Below, piece by piece: positions 35,428 through 46,805 of a stretch of 64,000 nucleotides of DNA. The position numbers and the translations under genes were made by a program. Every line of letters begins with the position of its first letter. Positions within the stretch are counted from its first letter, which is position 1. This DNA comes from Codonopsis lanceolata (taxonomy: Eukaryota; Streptophyta; Magnoliopsida; Asterales; Campanulaceae): NCBI GenBank assembly GCA_013146195.2, contig CM028378.1, positions 35,996,227 through 36,060,226 of the forward strand, given 5' to 3'. The notes below the pieces were generated by a model. It worked only from the letters and a program-made list of their open reading frames with translations, ran no database searches and was not told where the DNA came from.

Positions 35428-36822
35428 TGATGGTAGCCCAAAAGTGTGATAGAATTAGCATGTTTTATGATTTATTTTAGAGCAAAATATTACACTTTTG
35501 GTGGGTTTTTATGCTGATTATGATGTAGGTCCAAAGCGCAAAGAAAGAGAAAGTCTTTGGAATTCGGGCAAAAGGAAAACTTGGGATGTCACATGGGCAC
35601 GTGATATGCACATTTCTGAGTTGGCTAGTTCTTGAAGTTTCGAAAGCGGACTGTTAGGCAGGTTAGAAAATACTGTTATTTCTGTCTAAATCTGTTTATG
35701 TATTAAATGAAATACTGATTTGCAAGTAGTGGGCGGTTTTTAGAAGTTACCGGTAGTTTTAAAACTACCAAGTAGTGGTGTAAGTAGGAGAAAAGAGTGA
35801 TATTTATTGATGTATTTCTGAACAGTGAAGGCAGAGAATTCGTGCAGGGAGTATTGGGGAGGATCAGACAGTAGCTTGAGAGATAGATAGTCACTAACAA
35901 TTGTGTGGAGAAAAGTGTAAAGAACTTGTGATCTTTCCTTGAGATTCATATCTGCTGGAACAAACGATTTGTTTATTCTTGTAAGTTGTTTTTAATTCAT
36001 GTTTAATAGCTAAGGATCTTCTTCCAGTCAATGAGAGATTAAGTCTCAAGCTTTTCATTTCTGTGAGATCTAATTGATCTAATTCTTGTGTGGGTTTTGA
36101 ATATTCGTCGTTCTCCGTTTTACACGTAGGAAGATTATTGTGTCTAATTAATGTTTAATGGCCAGAATATTAATTAACATAATAATCTAAAGCTAGTTAA
36201 CGTGGCCGTTGATCCGTAATTGTCCTCGGTCTTAACAAAGTGGCAAGTAATACACCTTTTAGGCATCACAAGTATAATCGGACCGTATTACGGGTACGGA
36301 TGATCATTGTTACATGATATTGCTTCAATACACATGGCTCTGAATCGGGTCTCTCGCTTCTTAATGCAACCGAGTTATTAAATCTTACGAGCGTCTCGGA
36401 GGTTGTAACTCGGTTAGACGGTAATTAACGAGCGTCTCTTAATTATCAATACGGTAAGGAGAGATTGAGTGTTAGGCGTTCGTCGACACTTTTAACCGGT
36501 TTATTTGAAATCCAACAAGATATTTTTGTATCGATGATCAGAAATAAAATGCGAGACGAAATTGAATCATTGGCTGGAATTTATTTTATTGAATTAAGTC
36601 AAGCATTAATCTGTTAGTTTAATTAAAAGCATTAATTTTCAGTTAATTAGTTAATTAGATTATTTTTTAGTTAATTAAAAATATAATTTCATATGCATTA
36701 TTTACTTAGTAAAATTCTAAAAAGGAATAAGTACAACGTTCCCTGTGGATACGATCCCGACTTACCTTATACTCGTTATTAGGAAAGTAGGTGAATTAAT
36801 TTTGACGAATTAACACTCGTCA
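35428..36822 (+). mobile_element. Probable solo LTR, 1395 bp
   Basis: TGATGGTAGCCC...ACTCGTCA is flanked by ttacc on both sides (35423-35427 and 36823-36827). Near the right end CAACGTTCCCTGTGGATACG resembles a phrase common close to the 3' end of plant LTRs, which gives the plus direction. No primer site or coding domains are next to it, so an LTR-LTR recombination product is likely. The terminal inverted bases agree only for TGA. Confidence 0.62.
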
Positions 36823-37397
36823 TTACCCACCTCTAACGCTATTTCAATTTTTCTTCCAACTATGTGTCATTCCCCCTATTCTTCCTCTTCTTCGTTACCC
36901 ATTTGAAATGGGTTTTCTTTCTTCTTCTACCGATTCCTTCTTCAATGTCCATTGGGTTTTCCTTCCTTTTTATTCTCAATTTATGCCCTCTCTTCTCTCT
37001 ATCGTTAGTATGAGAAATTTTTGTTTCGTATGGTTTTTCCCCCTTTCCCCTTTGTCGGAATTCGAAGCTTCCCGTCCAAATTTTTGTTTGGTAAGGTTCT
37101 TTGAAATAAATGAATAATAAGCATGTTGATTGATTATTTGAAGAGCCATATGAATTGGTGATTTTAATATAAAATTTGTTAAATTGTCTTTACACAGTGA
37201 GTACAGATCTAGTGAGGTTAAAAAACAGTTTAACATATTAACATATTCAAAAGAAATTGTAACTTTGATATTGAAGAACATTAGAGATAAACAATGGGAA
37301 CTAAGAAAGAAAAATAAAAGTATATCGTTACCGATCACTCCATAAAAACACTTTTGAACCCTAGGTAATATGATCACTAACCTATTAACTTTATTTC
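36823..37397. other. Unassigned spacer
   Basis: A pyrimidine-rich start followed by AT-rich sequence. A small open stretch at 36908-37117 has no family features. Confidence 0.45.
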
Positions 37398-37560
37398 TTG
37401 AAGAGTAAGTTTTTGTGAGACCGTCTTATCTTAATTCGTAAGTCAGAGTCTCATCATCTTACAGTTCAACCCACCAACACACGATGGATCGGATATGAGT
37501 GAATGATCTTAAAGAAAATACCAATAAGATTGTTTTTCATAAGTTTTTGTCTTTCGTAAA
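37398..37560 (+). mobile_element. Small MITE, ~160 bp, family with 54585-54735
   Basis: AGAGTAAGTTTTTGTGAGAC...CATAAGTTTTTG aligns with the reverse complement of 54585-54735 across its whole length, including CCACCA(A/G)CACACG and AAATA(C/T)CAATAAGAT. Two inverted copies of the same length suggest a mobile unit. The TSD is unclear. Confidence 0.55.
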
Positions 37561-37980
37561 ATGTACAAATACATTCATGTATACCGAAGAATCTTGAAAG
37601 TGTGAAAGACTACTTGGAAGGGTTACATTAGGGTCTCTTTCTAAAGGGCAAGATCAATTCAGCTTGACATAGTTTAAAGGACCAAATTATCTAATTATGA
37701 TTGGAAAAAAAATCACAATCTAATAAGTTATTACGACTAGTGATAGATACCTAGTTCATGATTCAAACCATTGAACTGGACCGTCCTCGAACCGAAATAA
37801 CGACGAAATTAATGAACCTGAACGGTGCATGAATGAGAACCGGTGGCTCAACGGTTCGGTTTAGGTTCAGTACTATTATTTTACTTACTAATCATTATTC
37901 TTTAATATTAATTAGTTATTATTATTCATTATACTTACTATTATAAATTATGTGTTTATTTTTCTATATTTACTATAAAT

Positions 37981-38161
37981 TACTCCATCCATTTCGGGCA
38001 AAGAGTCCATTATTACATTTTGAGATTTTCCACTTAAAGAGTCCACTTTCAAAAACTAAGACATAAAAGTGTCATTTTATTACTAATGGCTTACTAAACG
38101 TGTCATTTCTTAAAAAGTTTGGCTTTCACACGAGGTCTCTTTGTCCAGAACGGGGGGAGTA
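37981..38161. mobile_element. Stowaway-like MITE, ~180 bp
   Basis: CTCCATCCATTTCGGGCAAAG and CTCTTTGTCCAGAACGGGGGGAG form TIRs between TA dinucleotides. The body word AAGAGTCCACTTTCAAAAA ties it to 18617-18860. Confidence 0.87.
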
Positions 38162-38619
38162 TTTTATACTCATTTGAAAATTATTTTATACTCTCATGCT
38201 CACTATAGAATTGTTTTTACATTTTATAAGTTATATTTATACATTATCATTTCTACTATAAAAAGAAAATATTTTTTTCTCGATTCGGCAAGGACTAGGG
38301 CAAGTCCAAGAGAGTTATTCCACCAAATCATCCTCACTTCCCCTCGGTGATAGTATTTGGTAAAATTTAGATACGCCAATTACTTTTGAACAAAGGGATG
38401 ATGAATAGGATACATACAATCTAATATGTGATGAGCCGGTAAATCTCCCAATCCACACCTCCGATGCATTCTCGTACTCAAGAGAGTCAAACTTGAACTT
38501 AAGGTAGAACAACAGGAGCTCGAGGTCAAGGTCAAGGTCAAAGTCAAAGTAGCATTTGAGGTCGAACAATGGGAGTAATCAATATATTCACCGTGCATTT
38601 TTAGAGAAACACATATTGA

Positions 38620-38979
38620 AGGTAAGCGTTTTTAAGTTACTTGCAACTATAGTCGTGCCGAATTTACTTCACAACTTGAAATCGATACGAGACGTATAGT
38701 AAGAACATATTGTCTAAGCATCCTGAGAAGGCTAGAATTGATCAAGGTCAAACACAACTCAAAGTAGGTAGGTGATCATCACAACAAGGTACGACTGCTT
38801 CTACCCTATTTAAACTTAATGAAGCTATTTATAAAAAAGAAATAGCAACTTTTATAGTGCTAGAGGATTACGTTTTAATTTTGCAAATGATAGTTTATGG
38901 TCAAGATTTGCACAATTAGCTTTGAATTTCACTGCTAGAGAAATTCATAGGAATAGATTATCCTATTACAATATTTCCT
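38620..38979 (+). pseudogene. hAT transposase, N-terminal remnant
   Basis: Broken frames give a BED-finger-like CNYSRAEFTS stretch, then HPEKARIDQGQTQLKVGR and STLFKFNEAIYKKEIATFIV. These resemble the zinc-finger and first helical part of plant hAT transposases. Several stops and shifts are present, and one expected zinc-ligand Cys is Ser. The solo LTR at 38980 interrupts it. Weak on its own; supported by the core that follows the LTR. Confidence 0.5.
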
Positions 38980-39836
38980 TGTAAGGGCAAAATAGGCATG
39001 ACCTATTTTGGTCTTGTTTTTGTCTTTCTTTGTCCTAAAGTTTAGATGTATTTTTGGACACAAAATCTTGATAATATTTTATGTTTCTTGGTTCTAAAGT
39101 TTTAGGTATATTTATGGAAACAAAATATTGGCAATATTTCATTCCTAAAAACGTCTCTAAGAGTCCTTATTTGTTTTGTAATAATATCTGAGGAATTAAG
39201 GTAGTTTATTTGATTACCAATTCTAACTCACAATCCTTTAGCATGTTGGAATTTGTTTCCTAATTAATGTGTAGGTCTCTTCCATCATATAAATAAGGGC
39301 ACGACATAAAGGCAGAAGACACGAAGGCAGAGAGAGTGCATAGCAGAATAGTTGTGAAAAGCAGAGGACAGTGCATCAAAGAAGAGCATTCAGAAAAACA
39401 GAATTGCTGAAAGTTGAATGTAGTTCCGAATGCAGCTACATCCGAAACTACATTAAAACTGTTGGTTGTTTGTCTTCCTAGAATCTCTAGGAAGTTGATT
39501 TTTTAATCTCGCGTTTTCTGTACCTTAGTTTCTGTGGGTTTTGCTCTCCAAGACTTGTTGTCTTGTGAGAGTTTTTTGGTTTGTTGATTTAACATTCTAT
39601 TTTGTAAAACACTTCATCTTTCTAGTGAAATCTTTTTGGCTTTGAGGCTGGATCTACAAGCATAATGCTTATAGATTATTTGATAAACATTTGTGTTTAT
39701 TCTTGCTTCAGATTGTTAAGCCTTCCGCTGTTTGAGTTTTCTGACCAATGCACTTTCCAGTGTAGCTTCAGTAACAAGCTACATTGCGAATTGCATTGAC
39801 ATATTTTGTGAATCCTAACTACTATTTATTCCTACA
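38980..39836. mobile_element. Solo LTR, 857 bp, inside the hAT transposase
   Basis: TGTAAGGGCA...TTCCTACA with TG/CA ends is flanked by a perfect 5-bp TSD, ttcct (38975-38979 and 39837-39841). A promoter-like CATATAAATAAGG lies at about 39287. There is no coding or primer site, so an LTR-LTR recombination remnant is the simplest reading. Confidence 0.88.
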
Positions 39837-40345
39837 TTCCTCATCAATGGCATGTTTGTGAAAATTTAAAGATAGTTTTGAAAGTTTTTAACGATGCTAC
39901 CGAACAATTATCTGGTTCCTATTATCCTACTTCTATATTAGTTTTAGAACATTGTGCTAAAATTAGTTACATATTCAAACATTTTAAAAATTGTCTAATT
40001 TTAGGTTAATGTATTGCTAGTATGAAAGTAAAATGACTAAAATATTTTTTTGCATATTCCACAATTATTTTTTAATAGCCAAACTATGAGATCCTAAGCT
40101 AGGACAAAAGGTTTAGAAGAATTGACTGCATATTATTATGATAATGTATTCCCCGATAACTTTGACTTAATGTTAGGTGAACCTATCACAAAGGAAAAAA
40201 AATGTTGTAAATGAAAATTAAAAAAATTATATGGTCTTTTTAAATAATATTACACAATTTATGGTAGTAAGGGTGGTACCAAAAATATAGGTAGTAGTAT
40301 TACTAGTCAAGCTCGTGATGACCCATTTTTGTGAGTAGAAATTTT
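39837..40345 (+). pseudogene. hAT transposase, core remnant
   Basis: From 39842 one frame reads HQWHVCENLKIVLKVFNDAT followed by EQLSGSYYPTSILVLEHCAK and ISYIFK, the conserved middle of plant hAT transposases. Later frames give SMKVK-stop-LKYF, DPKLG, GLEELTAYYYDNV and KLKKLYGLF. At least one stop and two shifts make it non-functional. Confidence 0.88.
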
Positions 40346-40762
40346 TTTCAATCCAAGAACTTGAAAACGTGCACAGGGTGATTCTAGAATACGCTACAAC
40401 TTGATTTATATATAATTAGTGTTTGCACCAGTGCATTAAACACATGGTATAACACATTTTCAACTAAATTACACTTAAGCAATGTACTAAGGAAAAATAA
40501 AATTAAAAGAATATGCAACGGAATAATCATTGTGAAAAATTTGCGCAAATGTATATTTATGATACTGAACATAAATCTATAAATAAATTTTAAAAGCTAT
40601 ATGAATCTAAGATATAAAATTATTAACATTAATAATTAAAATTTCCATTTCGAAGCCAAATATGAGTTCCACTTTATATGGTCTCCCTTAGAGAATGTTG
40701 CTTATCATTAAAAAAATCAAATTGTAAGAAAAAAATGCAATTTACAACTTTACATTGAGCAA

Positions 40763-41290
40763 GTGGCGGTGATCTTTGTTAAGGGGCGTATTATCCAGGA
40801 TAACATCCTCTTGGCTCAAGAATTAATGACCAACCTTAATAAGAAAATTACGAGATCCAATATTATCATGAAGCTAGATATGACCAAAGCTTTCGACTGG
40901 GTTAATTGGCAATTTCTTATTAAAGTTCTTCGTAAATTTGGATTTTGTGAAACTTTTATAGACATGATATGGAGGTTGATTCCGGATAACTGGTTCTCAG
41001 TTTTGGTGAATGGTTCTCCTGCTGGTTTTTTTCACTCTTCTAAAGGGCTTCGCCAAGGAGATCATTTGTCTCCTGCTTTATTTATTCTAGCAGTGAAGGT
41101 ACTCAGTCGCAGCCTTCATGCGATGCACGCTTCTCATCCGAATATTGTTTATTCCTCCGCTAGTGGTTGCCCTGTCATATCGCACTTGGCCTTTACGGAT
41201 GATATTATCATTTTTTTGCAACCGAAATGCTAATTCTATCGCCAAACATCGGCAGCTCTTTTCTAAATATGAAGCATGCTCAGGTTAAGC
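40763..41290 (+). pseudogene. LINE reverse transcriptase domain
   Basis: VKGRIIQDNILLAQELM, KLDMTKAFDWVNW, GLRQGDHLSPALF and LAFTDDIIIF match non-LTR RT blocks in order. The catalytic pair reads TDD where ADD is usual; both Asp are kept. The frame ends at 41233 and decays afterwards (LIYLGCPIFCGRK in another frame). Confidence 0.9.
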
Positions 41291-42508
41291 TATTAATGTG
41301 AGTAAAAACAGTTTTACCGTCTCTTCTAAATTATCTACAGCCCAGATCCATGACATCTTTTCTTCATTAGGTTATGTTCATAAAGAGTTCCCCCTCATTT
41401 ACTTGGGATGTCCTATCTTCTGTGGGCGTAAACTTAAGAGATATTTTGATACTCTCATTCTCAAGATCAGATCTCGTATTACTTCCTAGTTTGGGAATTT
41501 TCTTTCTATGGCTAGAAATATTACCCTCATTAATCATGTCATGCACTTTATCACTGCATATTTTCAAGGCTGTTATCCAAATTATTGAGCGGATGTTGGC
41601 TAAGTCAAGTTGACAACAAGCAACGCTCTCACTGAATCGCTTGGAGTAAATGTTGTCTTCCAACTTCTGAAGGGGGGGGGGGGGTGGGCATTCAATCCCT
41701 TAGCGATATTTGTCGGGCTTATTCTGCTAGCATTTGGTGGAGATTTCACACTCATGATTCTATATGGGCTAGATTCCTTAAGGCTAAATATTACCCAAAT
41801 CTTCATCCGGTCCAATCTATGATAAATGGCTCCCACGTTTAGTGTCATATGTTGGACTCTCGGCCTTTTGTGGAAAAACATTTGAAATGGACTGTTGGTT
41901 ATGATCACTGCTCCCCTTGGTTCGACGGGTGGCTTGATGGTGGCCCTATTTTAAAGCCTCAGTTGGTTATGATCAATTTTGTCCAAGGCTTGTTTTTTTA
42001 TTCCAATCATCCGGAACCTGCTGTAGCCGATTTGATTTCCCAACAGGATCTTCATCGTATCTTGGATAAAGAGCCCTTTCTTCTGGATCAAGAAAACAAG
42101 CTGTGTCGGACTCTATCTTCCAATGGTAAGTACTCAATTACCTCGGCCTGGCAACAGCTTCGCACCCATTACCCTATTATGTTCTCCTCTAAATTCTATT
42201 GGCATAAAAAAATCCCAAAACACATAAAGTGTTTTCATCTGGCAGCTTTTTCAGCAGAGATTACCGATTGATGAGGCTCTCCATAAAAAGGGTATCCATG
42301 TGGTCTCCAAATGTTACTGTTGCATTTCGGGTAACACTAAAATCTTCAATCACGTCTTTCTTCATAGTCAGGCTGTTGCCCACCTTTGGTCCGTTTTTTG
42401 CCAAGAATTTCGGGTAAAGCATTGTTCTTTCTCTATTCAGCAATGTTGTCTTTCGTGGTGGCTTCATCATAAAAATTCTCTTGCTCATATTCTCATCTTT
42501 GTTTAATC

Positions 42509-43187
42509 TTGTGGAATTTATGGAAAAATATAAACTCTTTCTTCTTTGATTGTCAGGGTCTCTCTAACTCTGGTCTTCTTATGGCTACCCGTAAAGATTG
42601 GTCCATTTTGGATGATGCTTACTCTTGTTCTAAGCAGAATAATTCAGCCCTTTCGAGACCCCCTTATTTTCAGGTGATCCATTGGATCCGACCTCCTTCT
42701 CAATTGGTTAAACTTAGCACGAATGGTGCTTCTAAAGGCAATCCAGGTTTTAGTGGGGGTGGTGGTATTGTTCGTAACTGCTCTGGAGATTTTATCTACG
42801 CTTTTTCCTCCTACTTTGGTATTTCTTCTAATACTGTTGATGAAGCTAAAGCTTTGCTTCAAGGAGTTCAATGGCTTCGAAATGTTGGCTTTAGAGGAGC
42901 CCATATTAAGATTGATTCCAAGGTTCTTGTTGATTGTTTTCGGGCTAATCACAATCCTCCGTGGAAATGCTGGGTTATTTTTCACCAAGTTAGAGCTATA
43001 CAAAGGGAAATGCAATATCTCCCACTGCTTCAAGGAGGTTAATAGTGTTGCTGATCTTCTTGCCAATTTTGGCTTTGACATTTCATCTTCAGTCGAATAC
43101 AACTTTGTTTCTACTCTTCCCCCGCGCATTCGAGGCTTTCTTATTTTGGATATTGATGGCACCCCTTATATTAGGCGTAAGAGTTAA
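42509..43187 (+). pseudogene. LINE RNase H domain
   Basis: A frame to 43042 contains KLSTNGASKGNPG, GGGGIVRN and DEAKALLQGVQWL, typical of the RNase H domain of plant LINEs. The first catalytic Asp (usually in TDGASKGNPG) reads Asn. The end, FKEVNSVADLLANFG, is in another frame, so a shift lies near 43020. Confidence 0.85.
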
Positions 43188-43639
43188 TTTTTCTTTTTCG
43201 ATTTTGGTTGTTCGCCCTTTTAGATTATCCATGTTTGCTTTGTATTTCCTTTTCGAGGTTAGGCTCCTCCGTCCTCCTATTATAAGGGCAAGACTAGTTG
43301 TTCCCCTCAAATTTGTATTTTCTTCCTTTATTAATATATTGTAACAGGGTGCTGCCCCTGTTACTTGTATGGTTCTTACCTATGCTTTCCTGGGACCACT
43401 TGTTATTAGGGGTGTAAGTCGGAATCGCGGAATCGAATCGAATCGAATTGAATCGGTAGGTTTGGTTTGGTTTTGACGTAGGTTGGTTCGGTTCAGGTTT
43501 GAAAATTTTATAAATCGGTCGATTCGGTTCGGTTTGCGATTTTTACTTCTATACTATAATTATAATTATATAATATATATTTATAATTTTATATTTATAA
43601 TATCATTCTTAATTATATCATTTTTAAAATATCTCACAA

Positions 43640-43960
43640 TTTGACTTATGGACAATGGGTAATTGAGTAATGAGCAGTGGGATAAAGGTCTTACATACCA
43701 AATTTTCAAAATCCAAAAAAGGCTTCTCTCTCTCTCCCAAAACAAACCCTAGAACTTCGCAGAACCCGATATCGACGTCGTTGCCGTCTAGCTCGCAATC
43801 TTGCGTAGTCGCTCTCGCTCGCAATCTAGCTCTCCAGTAGGCAATAGTCAAATCTTCACTCTTCACTATGGTAAGCTTTCGTCTCCTTCTCTCTCTCACC
43901 CCATCTCCCTCTTTCTCTCTACCTTTGCATCTCTCTCTCTCTCCTCAGGTTTTCTCTTTC
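43640..43960 (+). other. Gene-like 5' leader and ATG|GTAAGC junction inside the hAT element
   Basis: The stretch runs AACAAACCCTAGAACTTCGC, a C/T-rich leader, then CTTCACTATGGTAAGCTTTC and a pyrimidine-rich intron-like tract. AAACCCTAG leaders and a first exon ending at ATG directly before the donor are common in plant ribosomal-protein and similar housekeeping genes. Capture of a host first exon is an inference; no second exon was found. Confidence 0.4.
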
Positions 43961-44059
43961 TTTTAGAATTCTAATTTTCAATGGTTGAGTTCATTACCTC
44001 TCTTCTCTTCGGCGGTTGTAAATCCCTACAAAGTACAAACCGATTCCCCATATTTAGCA

Positions 44060-44064
<5 letters not shown>

Positions 44065-44140
<76 letters not shown>
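44065..44140. repeat. Compound microsatellite (AC)n(AT)n
   Basis: About 16 AC units pass directly into about 22 AT units. Confidence 0.95.
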
Positions 44141-44147
<7 letters not shown>

Positions 44148-44639
44148 TTTTGCTCCGTACCAACTGTTGTTAATTTAGATTCCATCTTGGAAATCATCGA
44201 TCCAATTACTTAATTGAGGAAGAGCTTGAGACTTACTTTACATTTGTTTGGAAAATGGGGAAATTACATTAGAGTATGAGACCGACCTACTGGACTTTGC
44301 CTAGATGTTTACTTTCAAGTTTCAAGAAAATTGTGTAAGAGAATTGTGATAAACATGTTTGTTTATTTTTTGTTCATTTGGTTTGAAAATATGATTTTTA
44401 ATGTTTGATTTGATGTTATGTTGTTAATTAGCCTAACAATTATTAATTTAATTAATTTTTTTAGTTAAACCACCAAACCGAATCGAACCAAACCGTACCA
44501 TTCGATTCAGTTTGGTTCGGTTTCAAACATCCCATGGTTCGATTCGGTTTGAGAAACATGGAACCATTAGAAGTCGGTTCGGTTTGTGGTTTTGGCCTCG
44601 AATCGAACCAAACCGAACCGTTACACCCCTACTTGTAGT

Positions 44640-45571
44640 AACACTCATTCATTGATCTCTTAGACTTAGTTCTATTGACACAACAACCTAAGCATCCTAA
44701 TTATCTCAGTGTTGACTTGTGAACGTAAAACCCAGATTTGTCATTTCTCTATATTTACTTATCAGCTATGTAAATTTAAAATACAGATATAATAATGAAA
44801 GTGATTTTTTTTTTCAAATGCAGACATGGATGTTCAATATCTAATGTTTAAATCTAAACTTAAAAAGTGCATATTTATAATTTTTAGATGTATTTACGCG
44901 TTTAAAATACAGATCTATGTGTGAATTTGAAATTGTTTAATTTTTTTTTTGTAAACTACATTAGATATGTATAATCTGAATATAATTTTTTTTTAAGTTT
45001 TAGACTTAATTTTTAAAGAAATTTAGATCTGGGTTTTAGATAGCTCATGGTTAATTTTTGAAGTGACGAAGGTTTTTGGGTGGAGATAAGGATCATTGTG
45101 TCCATTGTTTTAAAAATATATACAATACTTAAAATTATTTGTTTTTTTAATATAGACATGGATTTTGTATATCTAATGTTTAGATCCATAACCTTAAAAG
45201 TACAGATTTTCAATATCTACGACATGTGCAGTTATAAATATGAATTATCATAAATATCTTCAAACCAAGAAATTTAACATAGTGAGGTAGGAGTGATCTG
45301 ATGCACCTACTAATCCAGCGTGTCGAACATTGAAAATTGAAAGTATTTCATCAAAACTCTTAATTATGAATATGTTTCTTGTAAAGTTTTTGTCACCAAC
45401 ATAAATAACACCAGTTTCTGCCATAAACTGTATCATGTAATTGCTTATTGTAATTTTGTAATTTTTGTGGTTGTCAAGGACATAAACATTTTATATGTAG
45501 TATAATCCACCTTCCTGGATTTTTTATTAAATTTTTTAATCAACGTTTTCTTAATTGAAGCTTGTATCTGG
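44640..45571. other. Unassigned AT-rich spacer inside the broken hAT
   Basis: No gene recognised. It may be LINE 3' sequence or a further old insertion. Two words, ACATGGAT(G/T)TT and TCTAATGTTTA(A/G)ATC, recur at about 44824 and 45156. Confidence 0.45.
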
Positions 45572-46416
45572 TATGGGTGAGCTTGGTCCGATTCGGTCCA
45601 CTTTTTTGGAAAAACTGTGAGAACCAGGACCAGACCAATAGTCCGGTTCTTAAAAAATATAGAACCAGGACCAACCCAATATGTCTGAGAACCAATACAT
45701 TGGTCCGGTCCGTAACCAATTGAAGACGCATAGAACCGTGACCGACCAATACAATGCATATCTTTGATCAAGAGGATAACTAGATTTTCTAAAAAACAAT
45801 GATCAATAATCAAATCATGTTCTTCCTTCATACAACATTTTGTTGGGTTCGTTGTTCTTGTTAAAATAAACTAAAGGTAAAAATCATTACTTCCAAATTA
45901 ATAAAGAGAAACGAAAAAGAAAATTGTAAGGAAATTTATTACAAGTCATCTTCCTCTCCGATCCCCTTATGGTTAAGTTAATTAATTTATAAGTAACAAT
46001 CCTTCAAACTAATAATGTTTGGAATCTCAAAAAGAGACAAGAAATTAATTAATAGGGAAGAACAATGTTTTCCCTCCTATTTTCTCTTTAATCAAATAAG
46101 GAAACTTGGTTGAATATTGAATCAAATTATTATATATTTTCTTTAGGTTGTAAGTTGTATCCCTTTTATTATCTTCTTATCAATTTATATATATATATAT
46201 ATATATATTATACTATATTATAATATTATATATAATAAAATAATAATAAATAATAATAAATACACATTGGTCCTGCTCGGTCCAGCTGCTTTTGGTTTCG
46301 AACCGGGACCGACCCAATTGTCCTCAAAAATTCAAATCCAGGATCAATCCAAAGTATTGGTCCGGTCCATTTTTGACTGGTCCGGTCCGGTTCCGGAAAA
46401 CTTCTGCTCACCCCTA
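45572..46416. mobile_element. Non-autonomous hAT element, 845 bp, GGTCCGGTCC family
   Basis: Ends TATGGGTGAGC and GCTCACCCCTA (one mismatch) lie within TSD gtatctgg/gtatccgg (7 of 8). Subterminal zones repeat GGTCCGG and CCGGACC words. The AT-rich centre is shared with 56354-57400, which lies in the opposite orientation. Confidence 0.88.
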
Positions 46417-46805
46417 GTATCCGGTCACCCTGTAAGAGGTAAAGATAGTTATATATAATAACTTTTCAAATACAACAATTGAACTACAATTTATTTGAAG
46501 GCTGAAGAACAAATAAAATGTATAATCAATATTTATAGATATTAATTTTGTTACCTTGCGACTGAAACCTTTAGAATCAAATCCAATCTGATCTTCATCT
46601 ATGGATTGTATGTAACAGTGATGGTACAAAAGCCATATTTGTTTGGTAAAACTGATGTATCTTTTCAAATTTGCAAAGTTGATGTTTGAAAGAAATCTGA
46701 GAATATTTATACAAGAGGTTGGAAATCCAAAAGGACATAATTCAAAGAGTTTCAGAATTTAGATATTGGTAGAAGATTGATCAATTACAAAGTAAATAAA
46801 TGTTA

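Larger units (their letters stand above)
40755..43398 (+). mobile_element. LINE (L1-like) retrotransposon, 5'-truncated
   Basis: It starts inside the reverse transcriptase and continues through a C-terminal zinc-knuckle region to a plant-LINE RNase H domain. There is no endonuclease ORF or ORF1; 5' truncation is usual for LINEs. Frame breaks occur near 41220, 41500, 41680, 42240 and 43020. A G run sits at about 41672-41684. No clear poly(A) tail was found before the hAT MITE at 43407. Confidence 0.9.
43407..44631. mobile_element. Non-autonomous hAT element, 1225 bp, with possible captured exon
   Basis: Perfect 11-bp TIRs, TAGGGGTGTAA and TTACACCCCTA, sit next to an imperfect 8-bp TSD, cttgttat/cttgtagt. 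Subterminal zones are dense in AATCGAATCG and GAACCAAACCG words. The interior holds a gene-like leader (43640-43960) and a microsatellite, with no transposase. It sits in the 3' part of the LINE. Confidence 0.82.

Noticed and set aside
38315..38569. Asp/Leu-repeat frame (FDLDLDLEL)
   Set aside because: Produced by a short GGTCAAGGTCAAAG-type repeat within the broken hAT; no independent coding evidence.
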